Below are positions 1 to 9,925 of a DNA stretch of 64,000 nucleotides, piece after piece (positions within the stretch are counted from its first letter, which is position 1; every line of letters begins with the position of its first letter). Source of the DNA: Tenacibaculum aiptasiae (GTDB lineage Bacteria > Bacteroidota > Bacteroidia > Flavobacteriales > Flavobacteriaceae); contig NZ_WAAU01000012.1 of NCBI RefSeq assembly GCF_008806755.1, positions 220-64,219 of the forward strand. Direction: 5' to 3'. Both the position numbers and the translations under genes were made by a program. The notes under the pieces are model-generated. The model was not told the origin of the DNA. It saw only the letters and a program-made list of their open reading frames with translations, and did no database searches.

Positions 1-3000
1 GTAATTACTATTTAATGCTAATGTTCCTTGGTTAATAGTATAAGTTCCCACAGTTTCCCCTGAAACTCTTGTTAATGACCCTGTAAATGAATCGCTTCCT
101 ACTAAACTTCCATTTGTAATTCTATAAGTCAATATTGGATCCGAGTCTCCATATAATTTTGACTTAGTATCTGCTGTTACTTCTATTGTCTTTTTACCAA
201 TAGTAAAATCAGTTCTTACATTACCTGTATAATCTGCATTGGTCCCTTTTACAGATGCTATTACTGTATAATCTCCAGCATTTGTTGGTGCGGTTGTACT
301 ACTTGCATATGTAGTTCCATTTCGACCTTCATATGTTATATCTATATCTCCTGCTGAAAGTGCTGGGCTTAAACTTACATTTGGAGTTACAGTATAACTT
401 TTTGGTGCCCCATCATACTCTAAATTTGTAGGTGCATTAAAAGCAATATCTGTTCCTGTAATAGCTGTTTTATTAATAATAGAAAGTTTTCCTGGAACAA
501 ATTGAATAGTATAATTTCCTGTTCTTCCTTGTCCGTTAAAAATACCACCTCCAAAAGCTTGCGATGTATAAACACATGTTCCTCCACTACATGCTGGAAA
601 ACCAGATCCAAAAAGGTCCGTTGGATTAGGATTAGGAAGAGCTGTAGCATCTATTGTAATAGCATAATCACCAACAGTAGTACCTGAAGCTCTTATTAAT
701 GGAACAAAAATTAATTCTCCTGGTGCAATTTGTCCTTTTGTAATCTTATAAGTTAAAGTTGGCTCCGCGTCTCCTACTTGAATTGTAATATCGTCTGCCG
801 TAATTTCTAGTATTGTTGGTGTTACATTAAATGTTACATTAGCTATTCTTGTATTATAAGTTGTTTGATTGTCGGGTGTAAATTGACAATAAATTGTATT
901 AGCTCCAAGAGTTGTTACTGCAGAGACTCCAGAAGTAATTTCATTTAGTAAAGATGCGTCAAAATAATACTTAAAGCTTCCTAGTACATCTGCTGTTGCA
1001 TTCAATTGGGTTCCATCTAGTACTGATGCCACTTCAACATCAGCTGGTGTACCCCAAGTGATTATAGGATTAACTTTATTCACTGTAAGGGTAATATCTT
1101 TACTAGCAGCTACATAATTTGGTTCTGATACTGTTACTCTTATTGTTTCTGTTCCTGAAGTACTTCCAATAGAAAGCACTTCATTATTTGTTCCGCTTAA
1201 ACTTGTTCCAGTATTTGAAGTTAACAATTGATAATTAACAGCTACTCCAGGAGCAGAAGAAACACTTAAAGTTACATCTGACTGTAAAAGAGTTACTACA
1301 AAGTCAGTAAATCCAGATAAATCTGCAACTCCATTACCTATATTCAATTGAAAATCAAAAGTAGCAGTATTAAAATTAGAAGTCCCCGCTAATGTAGCTC
1401 GTATTGTTTCTGTTCCTAGTGTTCCCAACGCTAATATTTCTCCAGAAATAGTACTACTGGTATTGAATCCTGTAGTTGCAAGGTTATTGGTATTTGTTGG
1501 ATCTACAAATTGATACGTTACCGATCCTCCTTTATAATTAGTTGCACTTGGTGCCAAGGTAATGTCTGGGCTTCCAAATGTTGTACTTATATCAGCAATC
1601 GTAAATGATGGATTGGTTTTATTAATCGTAATTATAGCATCTTTGGTTGCTGCTTCAAAATTCTCGTCTTGAGTGATTGAAGCTCTAACCGTTACAGTAC
1701 CTGCATTACCTGCTGTAAACTCATTCCCATTTAACGCAGATGCGGTCGTATCTCCAATTAATGCATATGTTACTGAACTAGTAGAATTTGTAGTAGCCGA
1801 CAAAGTACTGACACTCAAATGATCAACTATTTGATTATTAAAATTAATCGTTGGTATCAATCGATCTTTAACTATTATAAAAGCTCCTTCACTTGGAGTG
1901 ACAGTATTTGCTAAAATCTCTTGATAACCTGTACCATCCGTTTTAATCTTATAAATTGTTCCAAAATTGTTTGTGCCACCGGTAGTCGTGCTTCCAAAAA
2001 GAGTTCCTCCATCAATTGTTAAAGAAGAAAAAGGTAATCTAGCACCTCCACTAAAAGGCCAATCATGCAATGTAGTATAATTAGTTCCGTTATCATTAAT
2101 TCTAAAAAGAACACCAGCACTATTGGCACCTCCTTCTCTCCAAACACCAAAAAGTTGATTTCCAACAGTTGTTAAAGTACTTAATGATTCTCCTCCACTA
2201 AAGCCAAAACGATGTACTAAGCTATAGCCTGTACCTGCTTGTGTTATAGTTGTTGGATCTATGGTAAATATTCCTCCTCCATTAGAGCTTGCTGTTCCCC
2301 ATAATTTGTTATTTGCTAATGTTAACTTAACCCTTGGTTGTCCTGGCGATCCACTACTTGGAAATAAGTAAACCTCTGTATACCCTGTTCCATCTGAATT
2401 GATGCTATAAACACCTCCTGCAAAGGTGTGTCCTCCAAATTGTGTTACTCCCCAAAGTTTTCCGTTTGCTTCAGTAAGTCCTCCAATAGGTGCAGCTAAC
2501 TCTGAAAGTGTAAAATCTGTAAAAGAAAAACCTCGTACCACGGTAAAATTGGTTCCATCTGTATTGATGGAAAAAATACTTCCACCTGCTGACCCACTAC
2601 CTGACCCTGGTCCTCCAGTAGACAATACTCCCCAGATTTTACCATTACTAAAAGTTAAAAAACCTGAAGGATCGCTTCCTTCTGTTGTAGCATTGAAATC
2701 ATGAACTTTGGTAAAACCAGTACCATCAGTATTTAAATTAAAAATAGTTCCTTTACCATTAGCTCCTCCTGCATTGGTTACTCCCCATAATTTACCGCTT
2801 GCTTGGAGTAATTCTCCTTTACCATCAGAACCAGTTGCTATAGCATTTGCTGTAAAATCTACCAATGTTGATATGGTACTTTCATTTACAACTTTATATA
2901 CTCCATTTGCATTGATACTTATTATTTCCGAAGGTGCAGAAACAGAAAAGAAAATGTCTTTAGTTGCTTCATTAAAATTTGCATCAGCTGCAACCGTAGC

Positions 3001-5481
3001 ACGTACAGTTACCGTTCCTGCATTTCCAGGTGTTAAAATCTCATTATTAGTTCCAGAAAGTACATTACCATTTGCACTTCCAACAAAACTATAAGAAATA
3101 GTTCCAGTTGAATTGGATGTTGCTCCTAATGTAACAGCACTACTTCCAAAAGGAACTGTTTGATTATTAAATGTAATCGTTGGATTGGCTTTATTAATTG
3201 TAATTGTGGCTTGCGCTGTTCCTGAGTTAAAATTAGCTGCAGCTTCTTGATCTACACGTACTAAAACTGTACCTACGTTACCTGCTATCATTATATTATT
3301 ACCTGTTCCAGATAATGCATTTCCTCCAGTAGATGTACCTCCTGGTATAATAGTATAGCTTCTTGCTCCAGGAGAAAGTGATGATGTAAGATTATTTAAA
3401 TCAAATGCAGCAGCTCCAAAAGTAACACTAAAGTCATTAAATGTTAAATTTGAAGGTGTGTTCACATTTTGTCTTGAAAAACTATATCCGGTTTGTTCAT
3501 AAAATAAAGAGCCATTACAATCGGTATAAGAATAAATGGTAAAATAATACGTAGTTGCAGCACTTAATCCAGTAATACGAATATCTGGATTTGTGGATGT
3601 TCCTGCATAAATTATTTGTTCTCCACCAGTATAATTAGTATTCGAGACTGGTAACGTATTACTTCCATCTATTGGTGCTGAAAATGTATTAACAGTATTC
3701 ATTTTTACTACATATCCTGTTACACCTGCAGCAGGTGAAAAAGATTTGAAATCCATAAAAGAATTTCCTACTTCAAAAAAAACAGCATTACTTGCAACGT
3801 TTTGTACAGCACCACAAGTTGTAGCATTTGCTTTTACCCCAGTAGCTTCAAAATAAAAATTACTTCCACATGGATTGTATGCATACGATTTAAAAAAGTA
3901 TTGTGTACCTCCATTAGAATTTGTCAAATTACTTACAGTTACAGCGGGATTTACATCGCTACCTCTATAAATTACTTGTTGTCCTGTTCCTGAATATACA
4001 GTATTTGCTGTAGGTAATGCTCCTGGTATTGGAGGTGTAAAAGAATCTACAGTATTTATTAAGATTACTTGTCCTATAGCTCCACCTGCTCCTGAAGTAG
4101 AGTTTACTCTCATAGAACTATGACTTATCTGGTCTATAGATAAAGCTGAAGGCACCACTGTTGGTGCACCATTACAAATAGCTTGTGTCCTAGTAGTTCC
4201 TATATTTTCGAAAAAGCTTCCTCCTAAACAAGTATTGTAGGCATATATTTTTACAAAGAAGTTTGCTCCAGCCGTAACTCCGGTTCCATTAATAGTTATG
4301 TTAGGGTTAATGGAAGTACCTGCATATACTACTTGTTCTCCTACTCCTGCGTTATATGTCGTACTTGCGCTTGTTAAATCTGCATCTGTTGGAGCAGTAA
4401 AACTATTGTTTGTATTCACTTTTATTACATATCCATTTGCACCTCCATTTGGAGCTGTAAAAGATGTAATACCGAAACTATCTATGGTATTATTTACCGT
4501 AGCAATATTCGAAACTTGATTAGGTGTAATTAAAGCTGGATCACAAGCAAATGTAGCTCCACTCACAGTAACCCCATTACCAAAACTAAAATTCCCATTA
4601 CATTCATTTGCAGTAGTGACTCTAAAATAATATGTAACGTTAGGCGCTAAACCAGTAATAGATAGATTTCCTGGCACTGTTGGCACTTCAAAACCTGTTG
4701 CCAACCTATTAGGTTTTGGAGAAGCATAAATAACCTGTTGTCCTGATCCAGAATAAACGGTTGATGGTGTAGTATCAGTGAGTTTATCAAACTGTGGACT
4801 TGGTAATGGAGTAAATGTTGGACTATCGCTAATCTCTATCACGTACCCTCCTGTAATACCGTTTACTGCTGAAAAAGCATCAAATTGCAAACTATCTCCT
4901 CCTGTAGTTGTAACATTTAAGCCTGTAACATCTGCTGGAGTTGTACAAGTTGGAAAATCTTCGCTTTGTAATGTTAAAGAGTAACTTACTGGTGTTACTG
5001 AAACAGTAGTAATTTTTAACACCATATAATTATCTGCTGACCCCAAACCTCCATTAGACATTATATACCAACCAGCCCGAGCAGATGGATAACCAACTCC
5101 ATTATAAAAATTAGCTGTAGCTTGACTTAGTAATGAAGGCGTACGAAATGATGTATTTACAACACCATTATAACCACCAGTTCTTGTTTCATATTCAACC
5201 TTAATTGTAGCGGGATCATAGCCACTACTAATGAAAAGTTCTATGATATTTTGTGGATCAAACCCAGGAAGTTTAGATACATTCCAATAATCTGGATCTG
5301 TATTTGTTACTGTTCCTGAAATAGTAGTTGGACCATTCCAAACGCGTTGTGTACCAGTTTGATTTGCTTCATTATTTGGTTCTACTTCTGTTTGTGCAAA
5401 AACAGAGGATACCATCATAAAGTATAAAAGCAACACATAATATATGCTTTTATTTACGAGGTTTTTGTAATTCTGTTCCAT
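1..5481 (-). CDS. Giant secreted repeat protein (fn3-like, GloVer and MBG repeats), C-terminus beyond the window
   Basis: The reading frame is open from the ATG at 5481 down to base 1 with no stop, giving 1827 visible residues; the C-terminus is missing. Residues 1-33 form a signal peptide ending FAQ. About 34-165 is a beta-sandwich-like N-terminal domain. About 166-670 holds five fibronectin-like repeats, each with a YxGxGxQVIYxG motif and paired cysteines. About 674-845 and 1206-1827 hold MBG-type repeats (INKANPTI, GTVTVRA). About 850-1205 holds repeats of the type GGxNxxGTIFxINTDGT, which match the GloVer choice-of-anchor family (TIGR03803). Such proteins in Bacteroidetes are usually surface adhesins exported by type IX secretion, but the sorting domain would lie outside the window. 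An adhesin role is inference. Confidence 0.85.
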   Translation of the reverse strand, partial: MEQNYKNLVNKSIYYVLLLYFMMVSSVFAQTEVEPNNEANQTGTQRVWNGPTTISGTVTNTDPDYWNVSKLPGFDPQNIIELFISSGYDPATIKVEYETRTGGYNGVVNTSFRTPSLLSQATANFYNGVGYPSARAGWYIMSNGGLGSADNYMVLKITTVSVTPVSYSLTLQSEDFPTCTTPADVTGLNVTTTGGDSLQFDAFSAVNGITGGYVIEISDSPTFTPLPSPQFDKLTDTTPSTVYSGSGQQVIYASPKPNRLATGFEVPTVPGNLSITGLAPNVTYYFRVTTANECNGNFSFGNGVTVSGATFACDPALITPNQVSNIATVNNTIDSFGITSFTAPNGGANGYVIKVNTNNSFTAPTDADLTSASTTYNAGVGEQVVYAGTSINPNITINGTGVTAGANFFVKIYAYNTCLGGSFFENIGTTRTQAICNGAPTVVPSALSIDQISHSSMRVNSTSGAGGAIGQVILINTVDSFTPPIPGALPTANTVYSGTGQQVIYRGSDVNPAVTVSNLTNSNGGTQYFFKSYAYNPCGSNFYFEATGVKANATTCGAVQNVASNAVFFEVGNSFMDFKSFSPAAGVTGYVVKMNTVNTFSAPIDGSNTLPVSNTNYTGGEQIIYAGTSTNPDIRITGLSAATTYYFTIYSYTDCNGSLFYEQTGYSFSRQNVNTPSNLTFNDFSVTFGAAAFDLNNLTSSLSPGARSYTIIPGGTSTGGNALSGTGNNIMIAGNVGTVLVRVDQEAAANFNSGTAQATITINKANPTITFNNQTVPFGSSAVTLGATSNSTGTISYSFVGSANGNVLSGTNNEILTPGNAGTVTVRATVAADANFNEATKDIFFSVSAPSEIISINANGVYKVVNESTISTLVDFTANAIATGSDGKGELLQASGKLWGVTNAGGANGKGTIFNLNTDGTGFTKVHDFNATTEGSDPSGFLTFSNGKIWGVLSTGGPGSGSGSAGGSIFSINTDGTNFTVVRGFSFTDFTLSELAAPIGGLTEANGKLWGVTQFGGHTFAGGVYSINSDGTGYTEVYLFPSSGSPGQPRVKLTLANNKLWGTASSNGGGIFTIDPTTITQAGTGYSLVHRFGFSGGESLSTLTTVGNQLFGVWREGGANSAGVLFRINDNGTNYTTLHDWPFSGGARLPFSSLTIDGGTLFGSTTTGGTNNFGTIYKIKTDGTGYQEILANTVTPSEGAFIIVKDRLIPTINFNNQIVDHLSVSTLSATTNSTSSVTYALIGDTTASALNGNEFTAGNAGTVTVRASITQDENFEAATKDAIITINKTNPSFTIADISTTFGSPDITLAPSATNYKGGSVTYQFVDPTNTNNLATTGFNTSSTISGEILALGTLGTETIRATLAGTSNFNTATFDFQLNIGNGVADLSGFTDFVVTLLQSDVTLSVSSAPGVAVNYQLLTSNTGTSLSGTNNEVLSIGSTSGTETIRVTVSEPNYVAASKDITLTVNKVNPIITWGTPADVEVASVLDGTQLNATADVLGSFKYYFDASLLNEITSGVSAVTTLGANTIYCQFTPDNQTTYNTRIANVTFNVTPTILEITADDITIQVGDAEPTLTYKITKGQIAPGELIFVPLIRASGTTVGDYAITIDATALPNPNPTDLFGSGFPACSGGTCVYTSQAFGGGIFNGQGRTGNYTIQFVPGKLSIINKTAITGTDIAFNAPTNLEYDGAPKSYTVTPNVSLSPALSAGDIDITYEGRNGTTYASSTTAPTNAGDYTVIASVKGTNADYTGNVRTDFTIGKKTIEVTADTKSKLYGDSDPILTYRITNGSLVGSDSFTGSLTRVSGETVGTYTINQGTLALNSNY

Positions 5482-6459
5482 AAGGGATTCATTAAAATTA
5501 TAACTTCTATTTGTATTGTATTTTTTGTAAAGGCAACCTATAAATTACCCTATTAACTACTGTTCAAAACTACCCGATAAACAATCAAAAACAGTGTTTT
5601 TTACCTATACAAAACCCTATACAAAAACACACAAAAAACAATCTAACCAACTAAAAAACAAGTACTTAAATGCAATGTGAAAAAATCTACAATTTAAATA
5701 TTCTTTACAGTTGTAATTTTTTGGCGTAAATGATAACAATCTGCAAAAACACTATTTAATGAGGTTTCAAAAACATTTACTATTGGAGTAGTATTTAAAT
5801 CTAATTTTCCTTAAGCAATCAAATATTTTCATTTTATGAAATGAATATTTTGCTATTAAATTGATCTAAAAAGTAGAAAGGAAACTTGATTAAATTTTTC
5901 TTTGAAAACTATACAAGCTTTTTTTAATAAGTATTTTTTTTAGCTGTTATATCATGTAAATTTTTAATTCACTTATTAGCTCTGAAAAAATATTTTACGC
6001 TCATTAACTAGACGACAAGTTTTTGACGACTTAATTAAGCGTAATTTCTTAATGAAAAAAATAAATTTTTATTTATATATTTTTTTTATTAGGAAATTAT
6101 GCAAGATTGTTAACCATAATTCACTTTAAAATTATAGCCAATAATATATAATGGTTTGATTTATTATAAGTATTTCTGTACTATTTCTTGCTTTTGGTTT
6201 TCTTTTTTAAAATACATTCTACATTTTATAAAAGCGCATAGTTAAGTATAGCTATTAATACTTTTATTTTACACTCAACTATATTTGAAAGTATATCATT
6301 TTTTTTTTGAGAAAATCAATATTTAACCAAAAGCTATTATTTAAAACAATAAACAATAGTTACTATTTAAAAATGTACACAGTTTACAGCAAAAATATAC
6401 GTTTGCATTGTTAAACTATTAAAACAAACTATACAATTTACTATACAAAAACTAACCAA
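5482..6459. other. 978-bp AT-rich intergenic region without a gene
   Basis: I see no ORF, RNA gene or terminator here. It lies upstream of the giant repeat protein and downstream of the TPR/LuxR gene, both on the minus strand. It is very AT-rich with many A/T runs and short direct repeats such as CTATACAAAA near 5605-5625. It probably holds the promoter of the repeat protein. Confidence 0.5.
5565..5572 (-). promoter_or_regulatory. Possible Bacteroidetes -7 box for the repeat protein gene
   Basis: On the minus strand the bases read TAGTTTTG, an exact fit to the Bacteroidetes -7 consensus TAnnTTTG, about 84 bp upstream of the ATG. I see no TTG at the expected spacing for a -33 box, so this is only a candidate. 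Confidence 0.3.
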
Positions 6460-8313
6460 TTAGCTTAAATACTCTATAATAGAAACTTCTTTAGGAGCAG
6501 TTATCTTTTTACGTAATCTATATCTACTCATAAAAATTGTGTCTAAAGAAACACCTAACATATTTGCTATTTCAGAATTATCTAAACCTAGTTTTTCAAG
6601 AGATACTAATCGTTCTTCTGCTTTAGTTAATTTGTAACCTTTATTCTTTATATCTATGAAGAAGTTAGGATATACACTGGTAAACTTTTTCTTGAATGTA
6701 TACCAATCTTCTTTGGTTAAAATTTTTGTTGCTATTAAATCTTGAATAGAAGACACTGCTTCTTTTTCTGTTACTTTTTCTTTTAACTCTGCTAGCTGTG
6801 ATTTTAACTCATCCTGTTCTTTACGTTTTTGAAGTAATTGATGTGTAAACTCAGTGAGTTCTTCTTTATTTTTTTCTATTTTTTCTTGTAATTGTTTTCT
6901 TTTTTGTTTCCCTTTCCACAAAATTCCAAATCCTATTAAAATTAGTGAAAACAGAATTGCTATTAATGTATTTCTCTTCTCCGCTGCAATTTTTTTCTCT
7001 GCTTCTAACTGTTGTATTTCACTTTCTTGTTTTAAAATCTCTTTTTCTTTTTGTGCCGTTTCAAATCTTGTTTGATGAAAAGCCAATGCATTGGTTAGCG
7101 ATAATTTGTTTATAGAATCTTTTAAAGTTATATAATTATTTTTATGTATCAATGCTTCTTTTTCTTTCCCAAATTCCTCATACACAGTTCCTAATAATTT
7201 TTCTACATTTAATAAATTATTATTTTTTTTGGAGTTCTTTTCAGCAAATTCTTTAGCATTTTTCAATAAACTTAAAGCTTCCTTTATTTTTCCTTTTTTT
7301 AATAAATAATTAGCTTTATACAGTTTAAACGACTCTATAAGTTTTACATGCTTGTTCTTCTCTTCAAATTGTAAAACTGAATCATATATTTTATCAGCAG
7401 CATTTAAATCATTTTGTTCTGTTTTTAAACGTAATTCCACGTTTTTTATAGTTATTTTATCATAACTCTTCATCGAAATATCATTTATATACTTTTCATA
7501 ATATTTTGCTGAATCTAAATACTCTTCAGCTAATTTTAATTTTTTATCATCTATTTTCTTATTTGCTAAAGACAGATAAAAAAAAGTCAAATTTGAAAAT
7601 GATTTATATGCTTTACTTTTATCAACTAATTTCAAAAGCCTCTTATTTGCAAGATCAGAAAGTCCGTTTCTTCTATAAATTAAATCTAGCTCTTTATTCA
7701 CCAAAAACATATAATAGTGATCTTTCAATGTTTCATAGAGTGTTACTGCTTTTTCTAATTCGTCAATTGCTTTAATAAAATTTCCTGTGTTAGAATATGC
7801 TTGACCAGTGAAAAAATATGCATCTGCAGCAAAAATAGAATCTTTAGATATCAAAAATAGATTTGCTGATTTTTGATAATCTTTTATGGCTTTCTTATAG
7901 TTTAGTTCTGAAAAATTTACTCCTCCTCTTTTTAACAAAAGATGTGCTTCTGAGTTTACTTTTTTAAAATATGGTTTGTAGGTCAACATAGAGTCTATTA
8001 AACTCATTGCTTCTTTGTTTTCTCCCTTAATTAAATGCTGTTGAATTAAGAATCTTGATTTGGAAGCCATTAAATCATATTCTTTTAATTCCTTAGCTAA
8101 AGTCATATAATCTTTAAGTCTTGGAATTAATTCTTCATGGTTCTTCTTAGTCATCTCTCTAGTTAGTTTACCTAAACTTTCAAGCTTTTCATTTTTATTA
8201 ATAGTAATTTTAACAATTTGTTCCAGGGAATCAATCTTACTTTGCCCTTGAATACTTGCAATTAAAACCATATTAAACAACAACACAAAAAAAGATAACT
8301 TACTCATATACAT
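6460..8313 (-). CDS. TPR sensor-like membrane protein with C-terminal LuxR-type HTH
   Basis: 617 aa. A signal peptide (about 1-23, ending IQG) is followed by tetratricopeptide repeats (about 30-400), a transmembrane helix near 448-465, a long charged coiled coil (about 468-530) and a C-terminal helix-turn-helix (about 560-605: LTKAEERLVSLEKLGLDNSEIANMLGV). This TPR-TM-coiled coil-HTH layout is a known one-component regulator design in Bacteroidetes: periplasmic TPRs sense and the cytoplasmic HTH binds DNA. The gene diverges from an ECF sigma/FecR/TonB receptor operon, so it may control that operon; this is inference. A second in-frame ATG six bases downstream is an alternative start. Confidence 0.85.
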   Translation of the reverse strand: MYMSKLSFFVLLFNMVLIASIQGQSKIDSLEQIVKITINKNEKLESLGKLTREMTKKNHEELIPRLKDYMTLAKELKEYDLMASKSRFLIQQHLIKGENKEAMSLIDSMLTYKPYFKKVNSEAHLLLKRGGVNFSELNYKKAIKDYQKSANLFLISKDSIFAADAYFFTGQAYSNTGNFIKAIDELEKAVTLYETLKDHYYMFLVNKELDLIYRRNGLSDLANKRLLKLVDKSKAYKSFSNLTFFYLSLANKKIDDKKLKLAEEYLDSAKYYEKYINDISMKSYDKITIKNVELRLKTEQNDLNAADKIYDSVLQFEEKNKHVKLIESFKLYKANYLLKKGKIKEALSLLKNAKEFAEKNSKKNNNLLNVEKLLGTVYEEFGKEKEALIHKNNYITLKDSINKLSLTNALAFHQTRFETAQKEKEILKQESEIQQLEAEKKIAAEKRNTLIAILFSLILIGFGILWKGKQKRKQLQEKIEKNKEELTEFTHQLLQKRKEQDELKSQLAELKEKVTEKEAVSSIQDLIATKILTKEDWYTFKKKFTSVYPNFFIDIKNKGYKLTKAEERLVSLEKLGLDNSEIANMLGVSLDTIFMSRYRLRKKITAPKEVSIIEYLS

Positions 8314-8398
8314 TACAATATATTAAAAAAAAGGATTATACTCTATATATTGTACAGTAATCATCTATTGAACCCTATTCATTTTTTCATTTTTTTTT

Positions 8399-8406
8399 TA
8401 GATTTG
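8399..8406 (+). promoter_or_regulatory. Candidate -7 box of the ECF sigma operon
   Basis: TAGATTTG is an exact match to the TAnnTTTG -7 consensus, 20 bp before the ATG at 8426. No clear TTG -33 box lies 19-21 bp upstream, so the call is tentative. Confidence 0.35.
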
Positions 8407-8425
8407 TCAAACAATAATTTTGTCA

Positions 8426-8947
8426 ATGTCTGAACAACAAAAATCTGTTTGTGAAGAAAAGAATTTCGATTCTTTATTTAACACCTACTACGAAACTGCC
8501 ACAAAGTACATTTATTACAAATGTGGTAATTTACAGCAGGCAGAAGACATTGTACAAGATGCTTTTGTAAAAATTTGGAAAAAATGTGCAGAAGTAATTT
8601 ATGAAACAGCAAGAGCTTTTTTATACACCATTTGCAATAATGCTTTACGCAATGAGTTTGCTCATAAAAAAGTAGTTTTACGTCATGAAGCAATACCTAA
8701 AAGCGATAAAGATCATGAAAGTCCCGATTTTATTTTAGAAACTGAAGAGTTTAGAAATAAACTGGAAAACGCTATTTCAAACTTATCAGATAAGGAAAGA
8801 GAAGTTTTTTTATTGAGTCGAATTGAAAAGAAAACCTATAAAGAAATTGCTGAAATTACCAATATTACAGTGAAAGCTGTTGAAAGAAGAATGAGTAATG
8901 CTTTTATTAATTTAAGAAAAACTTTAGGAAAAGATTTAAAATTTTAA
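8426..8947 (+). CDS. ECF-family RNA polymerase sigma factor (FecI-like)
   Basis: 173 aa from the ATG at 8426; an in-frame TTG two codons upstream is less likely. Region 2 is visible at about 15-55 (YYETATKYIYYKC... QAEDIVQDAFVKIWKKC), and region 4 with its helix-turn-helix at about 115-168 (LSDKEREVFLLSRIEKKTYKEIAEI... VERRMSNAFINLRK). It should direct RNA polymerase to promoters of the downstream surface-receptor system. It is followed by a FecR-type anti-sigma factor and a TonB-dependent receptor, the standard trans-envelope signalling arrangement, and it diverges from the TPR/LuxR regulator. Confidence 0.93.
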   Translation: MSEQQKSVCEEKNFDSLFNTYYETATKYIYYKCGNLQQAEDIVQDAFVKIWKKCAEVIYETARAFLYTICNNALRNEFAHKKVVLRHEAIPKSDKDHESPDFILETEEFRNKLENAISNLSDKEREVFLLSRIEKKTYKEIAEITNITVKAVERRMSNAFINLRKTLGKDLKF

Positions 8948-9000
8948 TAGGGTAATTAAATATATAACGGTACAATAGATAAGAGCACTAAATAAAAGAC

Positions 9001-9906
9001 ATGAAAAAATACGAAACAGATAAATCTTTTTTAGCACGTTGGGCTGCAAATGAATTGAGTGAAGATGAACTTGCTGAATTCATGCAAACTGACGCATACA
9101 AAGATTTTAATCGTATTAATGAATTTGCTCAACAGTTTAAAGGGCCTAAAATTGACAAAGAAGCTGCTTTGTTAAGTACAAAAGCTAAAATGAAAAGAGG
9201 AAAAGTAAAAACGCTCAATAAAAGCTTTTGGTTTTCTGTAGCAGCCTCTATTGCTATTCTTATTTCTGGTTACTTTTTAATAAATTCTACTAAAAACTAT
9301 GTTACAGGTATTGGAGAGCAATTAGCTATTGTTTTACCTGATGGTAGTGAAGTACAATTAAATGCAAACTCAAGCTTAAAATACAAGCGCTTTTTTTGGA
9401 CCAACAACCGCCAATTAAACTTAAAAGGAGAAGCATACTTTGAAGTAGAAAAAGGAAGTGATTTTAAAGTAATTACCAATTATGGTAATGTAACTGTATT
9501 AGGAACTAAATTCAATGTAAAATCTAGAACTCATGTTTTTGAATTGAACTGTTATGAAGGTAAAGTTAGGTTTCATCAAAAAGACAGCGAAAATCAAAAA
9601 ATTTTAACTGCTAACGATAAAATTATTATTGAAAAAGAAGTAATTTCTGAACTAAAAACTCAATTTAACAAACCAAACTGGATGGAAGGAATTAGTCTAT
9701 TTAAAGACCGTCCTTTACAAGATGTTTTAAATGAATTGAGTAGTATGTATAAAATTTCTTTTAAAACTGATAAAATTGATACAACACAACGTTTTTCAGG
9801 AAGTTTTACTCATAACAATTTAGAAAATGCGTTAAAAACTACTCTTACTCCAATGGGGATAGTTTACACATTATCAGAAGATAAAACAATTGTATCTTTA
9901 CAATAA
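9001..9906 (+). CDS. FecR-family anti-sigma factor
   Basis: 301 aa. A short cytoplasmic sigma-binding region (1-75) precedes one transmembrane helix (about 79-98, SVAASIAILISGYFLI). A periplasmic FecR domain follows (about 105-205: GEQLAIVLPDGSEVQLNANSSLKY, GEAYFEVEKG, VLGTKFNVKS), then a C-terminal STN-like/DUF4974 domain (about 228-300, FKDRPLQDVLNELSSMYKISF). It should hold the ECF sigma factor inactive at the inner membrane until the TonB receptor signals. It lies between the sigma factor gene and the receptor gene. Confidence 0.93.
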   Translation: MKKYETDKSFLARWAANELSEDELAEFMQTDAYKDFNRINEFAQQFKGPKIDKEAALLSTKAKMKRGKVKTLNKSFWFSVAASIAILISGYFLINSTKNYVTGIGEQLAIVLPDGSEVQLNANSSLKYKRFFWTNNRQLNLKGEAYFEVEKGSDFKVITNYGNVTVLGTKFNVKSRTHVFELNCYEGKVRFHQKDSENQKILTANDKIIIEKEVISELKTQFNKPNWMEGISLFKDRPLQDVLNELSSMYKISFKTDKIDTTQRFSGSFTHNNLENALKTTLTPMGIVYTLSEDKTIVSLQ

Positions 9907-9925
9907 TTAATTTTTTTCCCTTAAA

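Noticed and set aside
2426-4984. Several plus-strand ORFs of 60-130 codons opposite the giant repeat protein
   Set aside because: The minus-strand frame is continuous with clear domain repeats; these ORFs are its antisense shadow and have no coding features.
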